Positions 35,450 through 44,075 of a DNA stretch of 64,000 bases are shown piece by piece. The position numbers and the translations under genes are program-made. The stretch's first letter is position 1; each line of letters begins with the position of its first letter. This stretch comes from Bacilli bacterium (GTDB taxonomy: Bacteria > Bacillota_I > Bacilli_A > RF39 > UBA660). The stretch covers positions 98,597-162,596 of the forward strand of contig JAFQSD010000002.1 of assembly GCA_017409785.1 (NCBI GenBank), in the 5' to 3' direction. The notes beneath the pieces were generated by a model. That model was not told the DNA's origin. It did no database searches and saw nothing but the letters and a program-made list of their open reading frames with translations.

Positions 35450-35974
35450 TTATTTACAATGATAACCATTATTTTTTAATCGAGTCATAAATTCACCCTC
35501 AGTATAGTCATCATCTATTCTTAATGTTAGTACATCACTACTCTTAGTATTAGAATTTATTCTCATTTGTAGTCCATCGTTATCGAAAAATTCAATATTA
35601 TTTAAAATAAGTGTTTCATTTTCTTCTACTTCTACTCTAACAATAATTCTATCTTCACTCTTAGTAATCGTAAACTTATCATCACCCAAATACTGATAAG
35701 ACTTTTCTAAAGCAAACATAATACTATCTAATTCTGTATCGTCCACTAAATACTCATCAGGTAATATTATTGTTTTTACAAGTACCATCTTTCTAATTTC
35801 ATTACTATCAAGTGTAGTTTCTAATACTTCTGAAACAACTATATCTAAATCATTTTTACTTCTCTTTTCGCAAACTACAAGAGGTTGTTCTAAAGTTGCA
35901 AATAAATAGATAATTACAACTATCATAAATATCGTAATAACTATTGGTAAACCCTTACCTTTATTTGAAAACAT
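35450..35974 (-). CDS. Membrane-anchored extracytoplasmic protein, unknown
   Basis: The 174-residue protein has one N-terminal helix (about 9-27) then an outside alpha/beta domain with two Cys near residues 35 and 173, which may pair. No known motif. A TATAATATG-type promoter and GAGAGGTGG precede the ATG. It is probably the first gene of the alarmone synthetase operon. Confidence 0.68.
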   Translation of the reverse strand: MFSNKGKGLPIVITIFMIVVIIYLFATLEQPLVVCEKRSKNDLDIVVSEVLETTLDSNEIRKMVLVKTIILPDEYLVDDTELDSIMFALEKSYQYLGDDKFTITKSEDRIIVRVEVEENETLILNNIEFFDNDGLQMRINSNTKSSDVLTLRIDDDYTEGEFMTRLKNNGYHCK

Positions 35975-35992
35975 CTTTTACCACCTCTCGGA

Positions 35993-36003
35993 CATATTAT
36001 ATC
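35993..36003 (-). promoter_or_regulatory. TATAATATG-type promoter upstream of the 35450-35974 gene
   Basis: GATATAATATGTCCGAGAGGTGG: the -10 element lies so near the ribosome site that the leader is only about ten bases. Confidence 0.55.
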
Positions 36004-36031
36004 ATATGTTATTGATTTCTTCAAGAGAATC

Positions 36032-36056
36032 AAAAAGAAGACAAATTATTGTCTTC
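36032..36056 (-). terminator. Terminator of the phosphoketolase gene
   Basis: GAAGACAA/TTGTCTTC hairpin followed by T5 on the minus strand. Confidence 0.88.
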
Positions 36057-38392
36057 TATTCTTCATTCCATTTCCATTCTTTAATATATGGCATATCTTC
36101 ACCATGTTCAGAAATATATTCTTTATGTTTAACTAGCATTTGTTTACACCAATCAATTAAAGACTCTGAACTTTTAGCATATCTTGGCATTCTCTTTAAT
36201 GCATCAATTACTAAATGGAATCTATCAATTTCATTTTGAACACGAATATCAAATGTTGTAGTAATTGTTCCTTCTTCTTTATAACCATGAACATGTAGAT
36301 CAAGATTATTTCTCTTATAAGTTAATTGATGGATTAACGAACCATAACCATGGAAGTTAAATATAATTGGTTTATCTTTAGTAAAGATTTCATCATATTC
36401 ATCATCAGTTAATCCATGTGGATGAGTGAAATTAGATTGTAATTTCATTAAATCCACAACGTTAACAACTCTAATCTTTATACCTTTAACATACTTACGT
36501 AATATATCAACAGCAGCAAGTGTTTCAAGTGTTGGAGTTTCTCCACAGCAAGCCATTACAATATCTGGATTTCCTTCATCATTACTTGCAAAATCCCAAA
36601 TACCCACACCTTTACTACAATGTTTCTTAGCTTCAGCCTTAGTTAACCATTGAGGTCTTGGATGCTTTGAAGCAACAATTACATTTATATAATTCTTAGT
36701 TTGAATACAATGATCAAATGTAGATAATAAACAGTTGGTATCTGGTGGTAAGTACATTCTTACAACATCAGCTTTCTTAGTCACTAAGTGATTTAAGAAT
36801 CCTGGGTCTTGATGTGTATAACCATTATGATCTTGTTGGAAAACATGTGACACTAACATAAAGTTAAGTGATGCAATTGGTGCTCTCCAAGGAATTTGAT
36901 TACATACTTTTAACCATTTAGCATGTTGACTAGCCATAGAGTCAACAATACGAATAAACGCCTCATAACTATGAACAAATCCATGTCTACCAGTTAATAA
37001 ATAACCTTCTAACATACCTTGACAAACATGTTCAGATAAATATGAATCCATTACACGTCCATCTTCAGATAAAAATTCATCATTCTTTAAAGTCTTATAA
37101 TTCCAAGATCTATTTTCAGTTTCAAATACATGATTAAATCTATTTGATAATGCTTCATCTGGTCCAAAAATTCTAAAGTTTTTATTCTTTGCATTTAACT
37201 TAAATACATCTCTAATATAATGACCAAGATTCATAGTATCTTGTGAAATAACTTCACCATGTTTCTTATAATCTAAACAATAATCTTCCCATTTAGGAAT
37301 AACAATATCTTTTAATAATAATCCACCATTAGCATGATTATTAGCCCCCATACATTTAGATGGTGTTGGACATAATTCTTTTAAATCCTTACGAAGTTTA
37401 CCACTTAAATCAAATAATTCTTCTGGTTTATAACTTCTAAGCCATTTTTCTAATAGTCCTAAATTCTCAGGATTATCACGACTAATAGTTATAGGTACTT
37501 GATGGGCCCTAAAACTACCCTCAATCTTTTTATCATTTACTTCTTTTGGCCCAGTCCATCCTTTAGGAGTAGTAACAATTAACATTGGATAATTACCCTT
37601 ACCAGATTCTTTAATCTTATTAATATCTTTAATTGCTCTTTCTAATGCCTTAGCCATTTCTTCATGCATCTTCATAGTTGTATTTCCTGATACAAAATAA
37701 GGTTTCCATCCATATCCATAGAATAAATCTTCTAATTCTTCAACACTCATTCTACCCATAACTGTTGGATTAGCAATCTTATAACCATTACGATGAAGAA
37801 TTGGTAAAACAACTCCATCATTCTTTTTATTTAAGAATTTATTAATATTCCAACTTGCAGCCAAAGGGCCAGTTTCAGCTTCACCATCTCCTACAACACA
37901 AGCAGCAATTAAACTAGGATTATCAAGTACTGCTCCAGCAGCATGAGACAAACTATATCCAAGTTCTCCACCTTCATGAATAGAACCTGGTGTCTCAGGT
38001 GCAACGTGACTACTTACTCCTCCAGGGAAACTAAATTGTTTACAAAGTTTCTTTAACCCTTCTTCATCCTCTGTTATTTCTGGATAAAATCTAGTATAAA
38101 CTCCCTCTAAATAATTATTCGCAATCATTGCTTGTCCACCATGTCCTGGACCAGATAAATAAATCATATTTAAATTAAATTTCTTAATAACTCTATTTAA
38201 ATGCATATAAATAAAGTTTTGTCCTGGTGCTGTACCCCAATGTCCTACTACATTTGGTTTAATATCTGTAATTAATAATTCACGTTTTAATAATGGATTA
38301 TCAAGTAAATATAATTGTGCAACAGATAAATAATTTAACGCTCTAAAATAAGCATCCATCTTGTTTAATTCACTTTTTGATAATACTGCCAT
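36056..38392 (-). CDS. xpkA: Xylulose-5-phosphate/fructose-6-phosphate phosphoketolase
   Basis: The 778-residue length is typical of the family. Signatures are GHWGTAPGQNFIYMHLNR, LSGPGHGGQAM, the FPGGVSSHVAPETPGSIHEGGELGYSLSHA stretch, the ThDP-binding GDGEAETGPLA, and QDHNGYTHQDPGF in the second half. It splits xylulose-5-P or fructose-6-P with phosphate to acetyl-phosphate plus a triose or tetrose phosphate, using thiamine diphosphate. It points to a heterofermentative or bifid-type shunt yielding ATP through acetate kinase. It is monocistronic; the start follows GGGAGGCTAGTTT. Confidence 0.97.
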   Translation of the reverse strand: MAVLSKSELNKMDAYFRALNYLSVAQLYLLDNPLLKRELLITDIKPNVVGHWGTAPGQNFIYMHLNRVIKKFNLNMIYLSGPGHGGQAMIANNYLEGVYTRFYPEITEDEEGLKKLCKQFSFPGGVSSHVAPETPGSIHEGGELGYSLSHAAGAVLDNPSLIAACVVGDGEAETGPLAASWNINKFLNKKNDGVVLPILHRNGYKIANPTVMGRMSVEELEDLFYGYGWKPYFVSGNTTMKMHEEMAKALERAIKDINKIKESGKGNYPMLIVTTPKGWTGPKEVNDKKIEGSFRAHQVPITISRDNPENLGLLEKWLRSYKPEELFDLSGKLRKDLKELCPTPSKCMGANNHANGGLLLKDIVIPKWEDYCLDYKKHGEVISQDTMNLGHYIRDVFKLNAKNKNFRIFGPDEALSNRFNHVFETENRSWNYKTLKNDEFLSEDGRVMDSYLSEHVCQGMLEGYLLTGRHGFVHSYEAFIRIVDSMASQHAKWLKVCNQIPWRAPIASLNFMLVSHVFQQDHNGYTHQDPGFLNHLVTKKADVVRMYLPPDTNCLLSTFDHCIQTKNYINVIVASKHPRPQWLTKAEAKKHCSKGVGIWDFASNDEGNPDIVMACCGETPTLETLAAVDILRKYVKGIKIRVVNVVDLMKLQSNFTHPHGLTDDEYDEIFTKDKPIIFNFHGYGSLIHQLTYKRNNLDLHVHGYKEEGTITTTFDIRVQNEIDRFHLVIDALKRMPRYAKSSESLIDWCKQMLVKHKEYISEHGEDMPYIKEWKWNEE

Positions 38393-38463
38393 AAACTAGC
38401 CTCCCTATATTAACTTAATTATAAATCACAAAACAAAATAAATCTAGATATAAAAAAAAGAAC

Positions 38464-38805
38464 TTATTTATTATAAGTTCTTCCTTTATTCATTTCTTTT
38501 TTCAATTCTTTACGATAAGAAATATCATCTTTTAATTTCTTACCACCATTATAAGAAAACATTCCACCCATAAAAGCAGGAACTGCAGAGAAACCAACTT
38601 TTGCTTCTTCCCAATCTGCTGCAAACCTTGTTGCAAAAGTTAATGTTTCACCAGACTGATAAAAATCTATCAATTCTTTTCCAAAATAAACAACACCAAA
38701 CATTCCAGCAAGTGCAATAATTGTTCCACCTGCTAATATACAAGAATCTTTTATAATTGCTTTTTGATTATCTTTCAATTTATCTTTTAAAACATAATTT
38801 CTCAT
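38464..38805 (-). CDS. Small membrane protein, unknown
   Basis: The 113-residue protein has a hydrophobic Gly-rich helix near residues 24-46, a second near 75-88, and a Lys-rich C terminus. It is in a tight pair with the upstream gene (27 bp gap). No family recognised. Confidence 0.6.
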   Translation of the reverse strand: MRNYVLKDKLKDNQKAIIKDSCILAGGTIIALAGMFGVVYFGKELIDFYQSGETLTFATRFAADWEEAKVGFSAVPAFMGGMFSYNGGKKLKDDISYRKELKKEMNKGRTYNK

Positions 38806-38832
38806 ATAAAATCACCTATATATATTATAGCA

Positions 38833-39309
38833 TTAATATCTACGCATTGTCTTTTTATATTGAATAGCAGGTTCCATTTCTACTGCACCACGTTCTTCAA
38901 GTGAAGCAATTGAAGCATCTCTTCTATATTCATCTTGTAACATATGAAGTCTTCCTTCAGCATCATAAATAATAGCACCTGTTTTAACCATACCTTTAAT
39001 TGGTTGTTCATAACTACGATAAGAAAAATAATCACAGCATTTATCATAACTTACAGGTTTTAATTGTAACCCAATTCCTACACTTCCACCTAACATATGT
39101 AATCTATTTTTACTAGATGCTTCGATTATTTGTCCCATCTTCCAGTTATTATAAACTACACCAACAACTACTGAATCAACTTTTTCTTCACCACAAGGCA
39201 TTACAAAGATACCTTCTATCCAGTCATTAGCTCCTAGTCCATTAACATATTCAGAAACAGCATAAGATAAAGTTTCAGCTTGTTCAGTACTAATTCCAAA
39301 TTTTTTCAT
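38833..39309 (-). CDS. Uncharacterised 158-residue protein
   Basis: A soluble alpha/beta protein with SAVVGVVYNNWKMGQIIEAS-like strands and no known catalytic motif. The start ATG 39309 follows AAAAGGGGTGAGTTT, behind a TATAATATG-type promoter. It is probably co-transcribed with the small membrane protein gene. Function unknown. Confidence 0.6.
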   Translation of the reverse strand: MKKFGISTEQAETLSYAVSEYVNGLGANDWIEGIFVMPCGEEKVDSVVVGVVYNNWKMGQIIEASSKNRLHMLGGSVGIGLQLKPVSYDKCCDYFSYRSYEQPIKGMVKTGAIIYDAEGRLHMLQDEYRRDASIASLEERGAVEMEPAIQYKKTMRRY

Positions 39310-39339
39310 AAACTCACCCCTTTTTCAATTGGCGAGGCA

Positions 39340-39352
39340 TATTATAACATAT
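39340..39352 (-). promoter_or_regulatory. TATAATATG-type promoter upstream of the 38833-39309 gene
   Basis: GTTATAATATGCCTCGCC about 30 bp before the start codon, sharing the TATAATATG core with four other genes in the window. Confidence 0.5.
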
Positions 39353-39379
39353 TATGAAAAAATTTGCAAATTTTCCATC

Positions 39380-39400
39380 AAAAAAGAGTCATAAGACTCT
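39380..39400 (-). terminator. Terminator of the tandem exported-paralogue operon
   Basis: AGAGTC-TTAT-GACTCT followed by T5 on the minus strand; the stop codon is in the hairpin region. Confidence 0.85.
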
Positions 39401-40058
39401 AATTATATGAACGCATTATTATTTCAATATCACCAAATTGTACATTAAATGGTCCATCTGCTCTAGCACCATCTGATTTATATTCGATAATCACTTCACC
39501 TACAGAATACTCACCAACTTGAACATCATTATAGTAAGAAATACTAGATGAATTCGTAAATGTACCTTCAGCAGGATAATATCTAGGAATTGAAGTAATA
39601 TAAGTTAATATAATCGATTCACAAGCTGCATCAACAAGTGACTGAGTTGTATCACCTACTGCAACACACTTTTTATTAACAGTCTCTCCTGGAATATTAT
39701 TAAAGTTTACTCTTGTAAAATAAGTAACATATTTTCCAACATTATGGCCATATCCAGTAAATGACACTGATTGTCCGGGTTCAGTAAAAGATGCATTTAA
39801 TCCAGTAACTGAGTTATCTGAAACTACCGCATTATTAGCTGTAGCTCCACCAGTAACAACTGGTACTATACTTAAAATAGTAGTATCTGTAGAACTACCA
39901 GAAAAAATAAATTTAAAATCATCACTATTTGGAGTAACAGTTGCACTAGATGAAATAGTTAATGTAGATGAAAATGCTGCAAATCCTAAACTCATTCCAG
40001 TAATTGCTAAAACTAAAGCAACTATTGATAATATTTTTATTTTTCTATCATTTTTCAT
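39399..40058 (-). CDS. Exported protein with SipW/camelysin-like N terminus, copy B
   Basis: The 219-residue protein starts with a charged DRKIKILSIVALVL signal region ending in FAAFSSTLTISSSATV, the pattern of SipW-type signal peptides of TasA/camelysin-like surface proteins. The mature part has two conserved Cys (KKCVAVGD and DAACES) and ends ARADGPFNVQFGDIEI. The first 48 residues are identical (nearly so in DNA) to the upstream paralogue. These proteins often form surface fibres or filaments, which is inferred here. It is 23 bp downstream of copy A. Confidence 0.75.
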   Translation of the reverse strand: MKNDRKIKILSIVALVLAITGMSLGFAAFSSTLTISSSATVTPNSDDFKFIFSGSSTDTTILSIVPVVTGGATANNAVVSDNSVTGLNASFTEPGQSVSFTGYGHNVGKYVTYFTRVNFNNIPGETVNKKCVAVGDTTQSLVDAACESIILTYITSIPRYYPAEGTFTNSSSISYYNDVQVGEYSVGEVIIEYKSDGARADGPFNVQFGDIEIIMRSYN

Positions 40059-40081
40059 AATTAATAACTCCTATTTAAATC

Positions 40082-40810
40082 TTATGATTGTGCAGTACTA
40101 AATGTTATTTTAAAGTCATCAAATTTAACAGAGAAAGGTCCATCAGCACGCGCTTCACCTTCATAACCAATTCCAAAAAGAACTATAACATATTCACCAA
40201 CACCAATTAAATAATCCCCTTGCGTTGACGAAACCAACTTACCAGAAATAATTTCTCCATTAGAACTATATACAGCAGCTATTTGACCAAAAACTCCTTC
40301 ACAAGCTTCTTGTACTAATTCCTTAGTTGCACCATCTCCTGGTGTACAAATCCCCATATGTTCTCCAGCAAGATACTTATCTTTTAAGTATTGTGGAATT
40401 GAAATATATGTACCATAAGCACCTTCGTTTTTTATTAAAAATGCATACCCAATATCGCCATCTGTCGGATCAGTAAATTTTGCTGACATATTACTTACAG
40501 TAAAATTAGTATTGTCTATAATAGCATTAGTAGCTTCAACTCCACTATTAGTAGGATCCAATACATAAGCATAATCTGACGACCACATCGACATATTAGG
40601 GCCAGTTGTAAACAAATCTTCTCTATTGACTTCTTCCAAGTTTTTAGCCCCATACACAACAATTTTAAAATCATCACTATTTGGAGTAACAGTTGCACTA
40701 GATGAAATAGTTAATGTAGATGAAAATGCTGCAAAACCTAAACTCATTCCAGTAATTGCTAAAACTAAAGCAACTATTGATAATATTTTTATTTTTCTAT
40801 CTTTTCTCAT
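40082..40810 (-). CDS. Exported protein with SipW/camelysin-like N terminus, copy A
   Basis: ATG 40810 after GGAGAG is chosen because it aligns exactly with the start of the paralogue at 40058. The 242-residue product shares its 48-residue N terminus with copy B, has matching Cys positions (GICTPGD, QEACEG) and ends ARADGPFSVKFDDFKI. The central region differs strongly, so recent duplication or gene conversion kept only the secretion leader. It is likely a secreted surface protein. Confidence 0.75.
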   Translation of the reverse strand: MRKDRKIKILSIVALVLAITGMSLGFAAFSSTLTISSSATVTPNSDDFKIVVYGAKNLEEVNREDLFTTGPNMSMWSSDYAYVLDPTNSGVEATNAIIDNTNFTVSNMSAKFTDPTDGDIGYAFLIKNEGAYGTYISIPQYLKDKYLAGEHMGICTPGDGATKELVQEACEGVFGQIAAVYSSNGEIISGKLVSSTQGDYLIGVGEYVIVLFGIGYEGEARADGPFSVKFDDFKITFSTAQS

Positions 40811-40885
40811 AAATACACTCTCCATTCTCTACTCATAATAAAAGTATACCCTTTAATACTATATTTTGCAAACATCATAGTCAAA

Positions 40886-40914
40886 CAAAAAAAAGACACT
40901 TTACACGTGTCTTT
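40886..40914 (-). terminator. Terminator of htpG
   Basis: AAAGACAC/GTGTCTTT hairpin with a T7 run on the minus strand. Confidence 0.88.
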
Positions 40915-40921
40915 TTAATTT

Positions 40922-42805
40922 CTATTTAGAAATAACATCACAAATTAATGTAGAAATTTCTGTTGGATTATCAATTGGAAGTCCTGCTATCATTCTAGCC
41001 TCACTATATAAAATCTTTGCATACTTATCAAATGATTCTCTATCTTCTTTATATAGTTCTTTTAACTTCTTACTTATTGGATGCTTACTATTAATTTCTA
41101 AAACAAGTTTAGCTTTAATACCCATATCATTAGGCATTGCATCAAATACTTTTTGCATCTCAATTGAAACGTCCCCTTGACTAGTTAAACATACAGGATG
41201 AGATTTTAATTTATTAGTAAACTTAACTTCTTCAACTTCAGATAAAACAGAAACCATATCTTTTAATAAATCTTCATTATCTTTATTAACTTTTTCTACT
41301 TCTTTCTTTTCTTCTTCAGTATCTAAGTCTAAATCTCCACTTTCAACATTTTGGAAACTCTTTTCATCATATTTTTGAATAGCAGTAATTGCAAATTCAT
41401 CAACATAATCAGTTAAATATAAAATATCAAATTCTTTATCTCTAACTTTTTCTACTTGAGGAAGACTATTAACTTTTTCAATTGAAGAACCAGATGCATA
41501 ATAAATTTTATCTTGTCCTTCTTTCATATTATCTACATATTCTTTTAAAGTAATAAGTTTTTCTTTCTTAGCTGAATAAAACATAACTAAATCTTTTAAC
41601 TTATCTTTATCAGCCCCATAGTTATTATAAACACCATACTTTAATTGAACACCAAATGTCTTAAAGAAACTTTCATAGTTTTCTCTATCATTCTTAAGCA
41701 TATCTTCTAATTCTTTACGAATCTTACCTTCAATATTTTTAGCAATCAACTTAAGACTATGAGATTCTTGTAGTAACTCTCTTGAAATATTCAATGAAAT
41801 ATCTTCAGTATCAACTACACCTTTAACAAAACTAAAGTAATCTGGAAGTAATTCTTCACATTTTTCCATAATTAATACTCCATTAGAATATAAACTTAAA
41901 CCTTTCTTATATTCTTGAGAATAATAATCATATGGAGCATGACTAGGAATAAATAATAATGCTTTATAAGAACACATTCCTTCAACTGAAGATGTAATTA
42001 CTTTTAATGGATTATCATAATCACTAAACTTATCCATATAGAAGTTATTGTAATCTTCATCAGTTACATCTTCTTTTTTCTTCTTCCATAAAGGAACCAT
42101 ACTATTTAAAGTTTCTTCATGTTTATGATCTTCATATTCTTTCTTTTCTTCATCAACTAATTCATGATGAGTAACTTCCATTTTAATTGGGAAATTAATA
42201 TAATCAGAATATTTTTTAACTAATTTCTTTAATTCATATTCTTCTAAATACTTACTATAATTTTCTTCTTCAGTATCTTCTTTAATTTGTAAAACAATTT
42301 CAGTACCATTCTTTTTCTTCTTACCTTCAGTAATAGTGTAACCATCTACACCTTCACTTTCCCAAACATAAGCTTTATCACTATCAATACTCTTACTTGT
42401 AACAGTAATCTTATCAGCAACCATAAATGCAGAATAGAACCCTACACCAAATTGTCCAATAATATTAACTTTATCTTCTTGAGTCATATTCTCTTTAAAA
42501 GATAAAGAACCACTTTTCGCAATAGTACCTAAATTACTTTCAAGTTCTTCTTTAGTCATACCACAACCATTATCAGTAATAGTTATAGTTCTATCTTTTT
42601 CATCAAACTCTAACTTAATTTCTAAATCTTCTTTATCAACTTTAACTTCTTTATCAGTTAAACTACGATAATAAAGTTTATCTAAAGCATCACTCGCATT
42701 AGAAATCAACTCTCTTAAAAATATATCTTTATTTGTATAAATAGAATTAATCATTAAATCTAAAAGTCTTTTTGACTCTGACTTAAATTCATACTTTTCC
42801 ATCAT
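40922..42805 (-). CDS. htpG: Molecular chaperone HtpG (Hsp90)
   Basis: The 627-residue chaperone has the GHKL ATPase domain: NASDALDKL, DNGCGM, GQFGVGFYSAF and the GTEIVL strand. The middle domain has SREL-QE and the C-terminal dimerisation domain ends NPTEISTLICDVISK. It is an ATP-driven cytosolic chaperone. The start ATG 42805 follows AAGGAG. It is a single gene with its own terminator. The upstream CIRCE element implies HrcA control, unlike Bacillus subtilis htpG, which is not in the HrcA regulon. Confidence 0.96.
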   Translation of the reverse strand: MMEKYEFKSESKRLLDLMINSIYTNKDIFLRELISNASDALDKLYYRSLTDKEVKVDKEDLEIKLEFDEKDRTITITDNGCGMTKEELESNLGTIAKSGSLSFKENMTQEDKVNIIGQFGVGFYSAFMVADKITVTSKSIDSDKAYVWESEGVDGYTITEGKKKKNGTEIVLQIKEDTEEENYSKYLEEYELKKLVKKYSDYINFPIKMEVTHHELVDEEKKEYEDHKHEETLNSMVPLWKKKKEDVTDEDYNNFYMDKFSDYDNPLKVITSSVEGMCSYKALLFIPSHAPYDYYSQEYKKGLSLYSNGVLIMEKCEELLPDYFSFVKGVVDTEDISLNISRELLQESHSLKLIAKNIEGKIRKELEDMLKNDRENYESFFKTFGVQLKYGVYNNYGADKDKLKDLVMFYSAKKEKLITLKEYVDNMKEGQDKIYYASGSSIEKVNSLPQVEKVRDKEFDILYLTDYVDEFAITAIQKYDEKSFQNVESGDLDLDTEEEKKEVEKVNKDNEDLLKDMVSVLSEVEEVKFTNKLKSHPVCLTSQGDVSIEMQKVFDAMPNDMGIKAKLVLEINSKHPISKKLKELYKEDRESFDKYAKILYSEARMIAGLPIDNPTEISTLICDVISK

Positions 42806-42835
42806 TTCATCTCCTTAAAAATTCTATACAATTAA

Positions 42836-42864
42836 TTTATAACACTTCTTTTAGCAGTTGTCAA
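42836..42864 (-). promoter_or_regulatory. SigA promoter of htpG, -35 inside CIRCE
   Basis: TTGACA (42859-42864), exact 17-bp spacer, TATAAA (42836-42841). The -35 hexamer lies at the junction of the loop and the degenerate arm of the CIRCE operator. Confidence 0.85.
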
Positions 42865-42877
42865 CGAAGAGTGCTAA
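42851..42877 (-). promoter_or_regulatory. CIRCE operator (HrcA site) of htpG
   Basis: TTAGCAGTT-N9-GAGTGCTAA on the plus strand. The consensus is TTAGCACTC-N9-GAGTGCTAA, so one arm is perfect and the other matches six of nine positions. HrcA bound here would block RNA polymerase access to the -35 element. Confidence 0.8.
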
Positions 42878-42927
42878 AAACACATAATTTTCCCACTTTT
42901 CACTTACATTAACTTTTAAATTTTTGA

Positions 42928-42933
42928 TATAAT
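42928..42933 (+). promoter_or_regulatory. Promoter -10 of the CarD-like gene
   Basis: GATATAAT at 42926-42933 with a TTACAT-like -35 18 bp upstream. The predicted start near 42940 lies a few bases before the leader hairpin. Confidence 0.6.
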
Positions 42934-42940
42934 ATAACCA

Positions 42941-42991
42941 CAACGAGTAGCTGTAATGGTGTAAGTCCAGTTGACAGCTACTCTTTTTTTT
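42941..42991 (+). promoter_or_regulatory. Hairpin leader (terminator-like attenuator) of the CarD-like gene
   Basis: GAGTAGCTGT (42945-42954) pairs with ACAGCTACTC (42974-42983); an inner TGG/CCA pair can form in the 19-nt loop. Eight T follow directly and lead into the AGGAGG ribosome site. The transcript thus starts with a complete intrinsic terminator. No known riboswitch class recognised. Confidence 0.7.
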
Positions 42992-43001
42992 AGGAGGGTA
43001 T

Positions 43002-43496
43002 ATGTATAAAGAAAATGACTATTTAGTATATGGCAAAGATATTTGCCAAGTAGAAAAAATTGAAGAAAAGAAATTCAATAACGAAGATTATTATCTTCTA
43101 CGTCCAGTAAAAAATAAATCACTAAAGATATCAGCACCTATTTCTGATAAAGCTAATAAAATTAGAGATTTAATTACTAAAGAAGAAATAGAAGTTTTAA
43201 TTAGTAAGATACCATCAATTAAAACAATCACTACTGATGATAAATTTATCGAATCAGAATATAAAAAACTTCTTGCCAACGGCACTCACGAAGATTTAAT
43301 AAAAATAATTAAAACAACTTATCTAAGAAATAAATCTCGTCTAGAAAATAATAAAAAAATTGCTGAAAAAGATAAAACTTATTTTGAATTAGCAGAAGAA
43401 TATTTATATAATGAATTTGCTATTGTTTTAGGAAAATCCTATGAAGAAACAAAAGAATATATTATTAATGAAGTTTTAAAACTAGAAAAAAAATAG
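43002..43496 (+). CDS. CarD/CdnL-like RNA polymerase-binding regulator
   Basis: The 164-residue protein starts with a CarD/TRCF-type RNA polymerase interaction domain (YKENDYLVYGKDICQVEKIEE...YYLLRPV) and continues with a helical domain as in CdnL. Members bind the polymerase beta subunit and stabilise the open promoter complex. The AGGAGGGTAT site is directly preceded by a terminator-like leader hairpin, so expression may be attenuated. It is divergent from htpG. Confidence 0.85.
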   Translation: MYKENDYLVYGKDICQVEKIEEKKFNNEDYYLLRPVKNKSLKISAPISDKANKIRDLITKEEIEVLISKIPSIKTITTDDKFIESEYKKLLANGTHEDLIKIIKTTYLRNKSRLENNKKIAEKDKTYFELAEEYLYNEFAIVLGKSYEETKEYIINEVLKLEKK

Positions 43497-43516
43497 ACTA
43501 ATCAGTCTATTTTTTT
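43492..43516 (+). terminator. Terminator of the CarD-like gene
   Basis: AATAGACT/AGTCTATT stem with a four-base loop and a T7 run. Confidence 0.85.
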
Positions 43517-43557
43517 ATTCCATTACCAGTAGAACTTTCTTCTACTTTTCTACCAAC

Positions 43558-43650
43558 CTAAGGCATTACGCCTCTAATATCTTCAATATCTGCATTAGAT
43601 TTAATTAATTCCTCAGCATCACTAATTAATCTAGATCCTAAATCATTCAT
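43558..43650 (-). CDS. 30-residue ORF with in-frame TAG, possibly a truncated gene
   Basis: ATG 43650, behind GAGGT, encodes a 30-residue acidic helical peptide (MNDLGSRLISDAEELIKSNA...). It ends at TAG 43558-43560; the same frame continues for 16 more sense codons (VGRKVEESSTGNGIKK) to a second TAG at 43507. The continuation looks coding, so this may be a 47-codon gene interrupted by a nonsense mutation. It begins 12 bp after the rhodanese gene. Confidence 0.45.
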   Translation of the reverse strand: MNDLGSRLISDAEELIKSNADIEDIRGVMP

Positions 43651-43662
43651 TGACATACCTCA

Positions 43663-44049
43663 TTAATCAACTATATCGTATGGCCAACTATTAATTCCAC
43701 CCATATCATATACATCAGTATAACCAAGTTCTTCTAATCTAGCTTGTGCAGTCTTACTTCTATTACCGCTTCTACAATAAACAATTATTTTTGAATCAAG
43801 CGCAATATTCTCAACATTCTTAATATCATCAATTCTACTTAAAGGAACATTATAAGAATTAATCAAATGTCCTTCTTCATATTCATCAACTTCTCTAACA
43901 TCAATAATAAATGCATTTTCTATATTTTCAAAATTTTCTATAATTTCATTTACCTCAGCAGCACTAATTGTTTTACTTTCTTCTACTTTAGTACTACATC
44001 CCGTAATAAAAACCATAACCATCACCATTAAAACTAATATTTTTTTCAT
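43663..44049 (-). CDS. Rhodanese-domain lipoprotein
   Basis: The 128-residue protein has a lipoprotein signal (MKKILVLMVMVMVFITGCS) with the lipobox Cys at residue 18, followed by a single rhodanese domain with FIIDVREVDEYEEGHL and the active-site loop YCRSGNRS (Cys near 92). It would act outside the membrane in sulfur transfer or thiol chemistry. Start ATG 44049. A 30-codon ORF follows in the same transcript. Confidence 0.88.
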   Translation of the reverse strand: MKKILVLMVMVMVFITGCSTKVEESKTISAAEVNEIIENFENIENAFIIDVREVDEYEEGHLINSYNVPLSRIDDIKNVENIALDSKIIVYCRSGNRSKTAQARLEELGYTDVYDMGGINSWPYDIVD

Positions 44050-44075
44050 ATTATCACCAATATAATTTTAACAAA

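Noticed and set aside
36006..36653. Plus-strand ORFs within the phosphoketolase gene
   Set aside because: Antisense shadows of a strongly conserved gene.
42941..42991. Known riboswitch before the CarD-like gene
   Set aside because: The loop does not match preQ1, fluoride, guanidine, SAM or purine riboswitch motifs; only a terminator-like hairpin can be supported.
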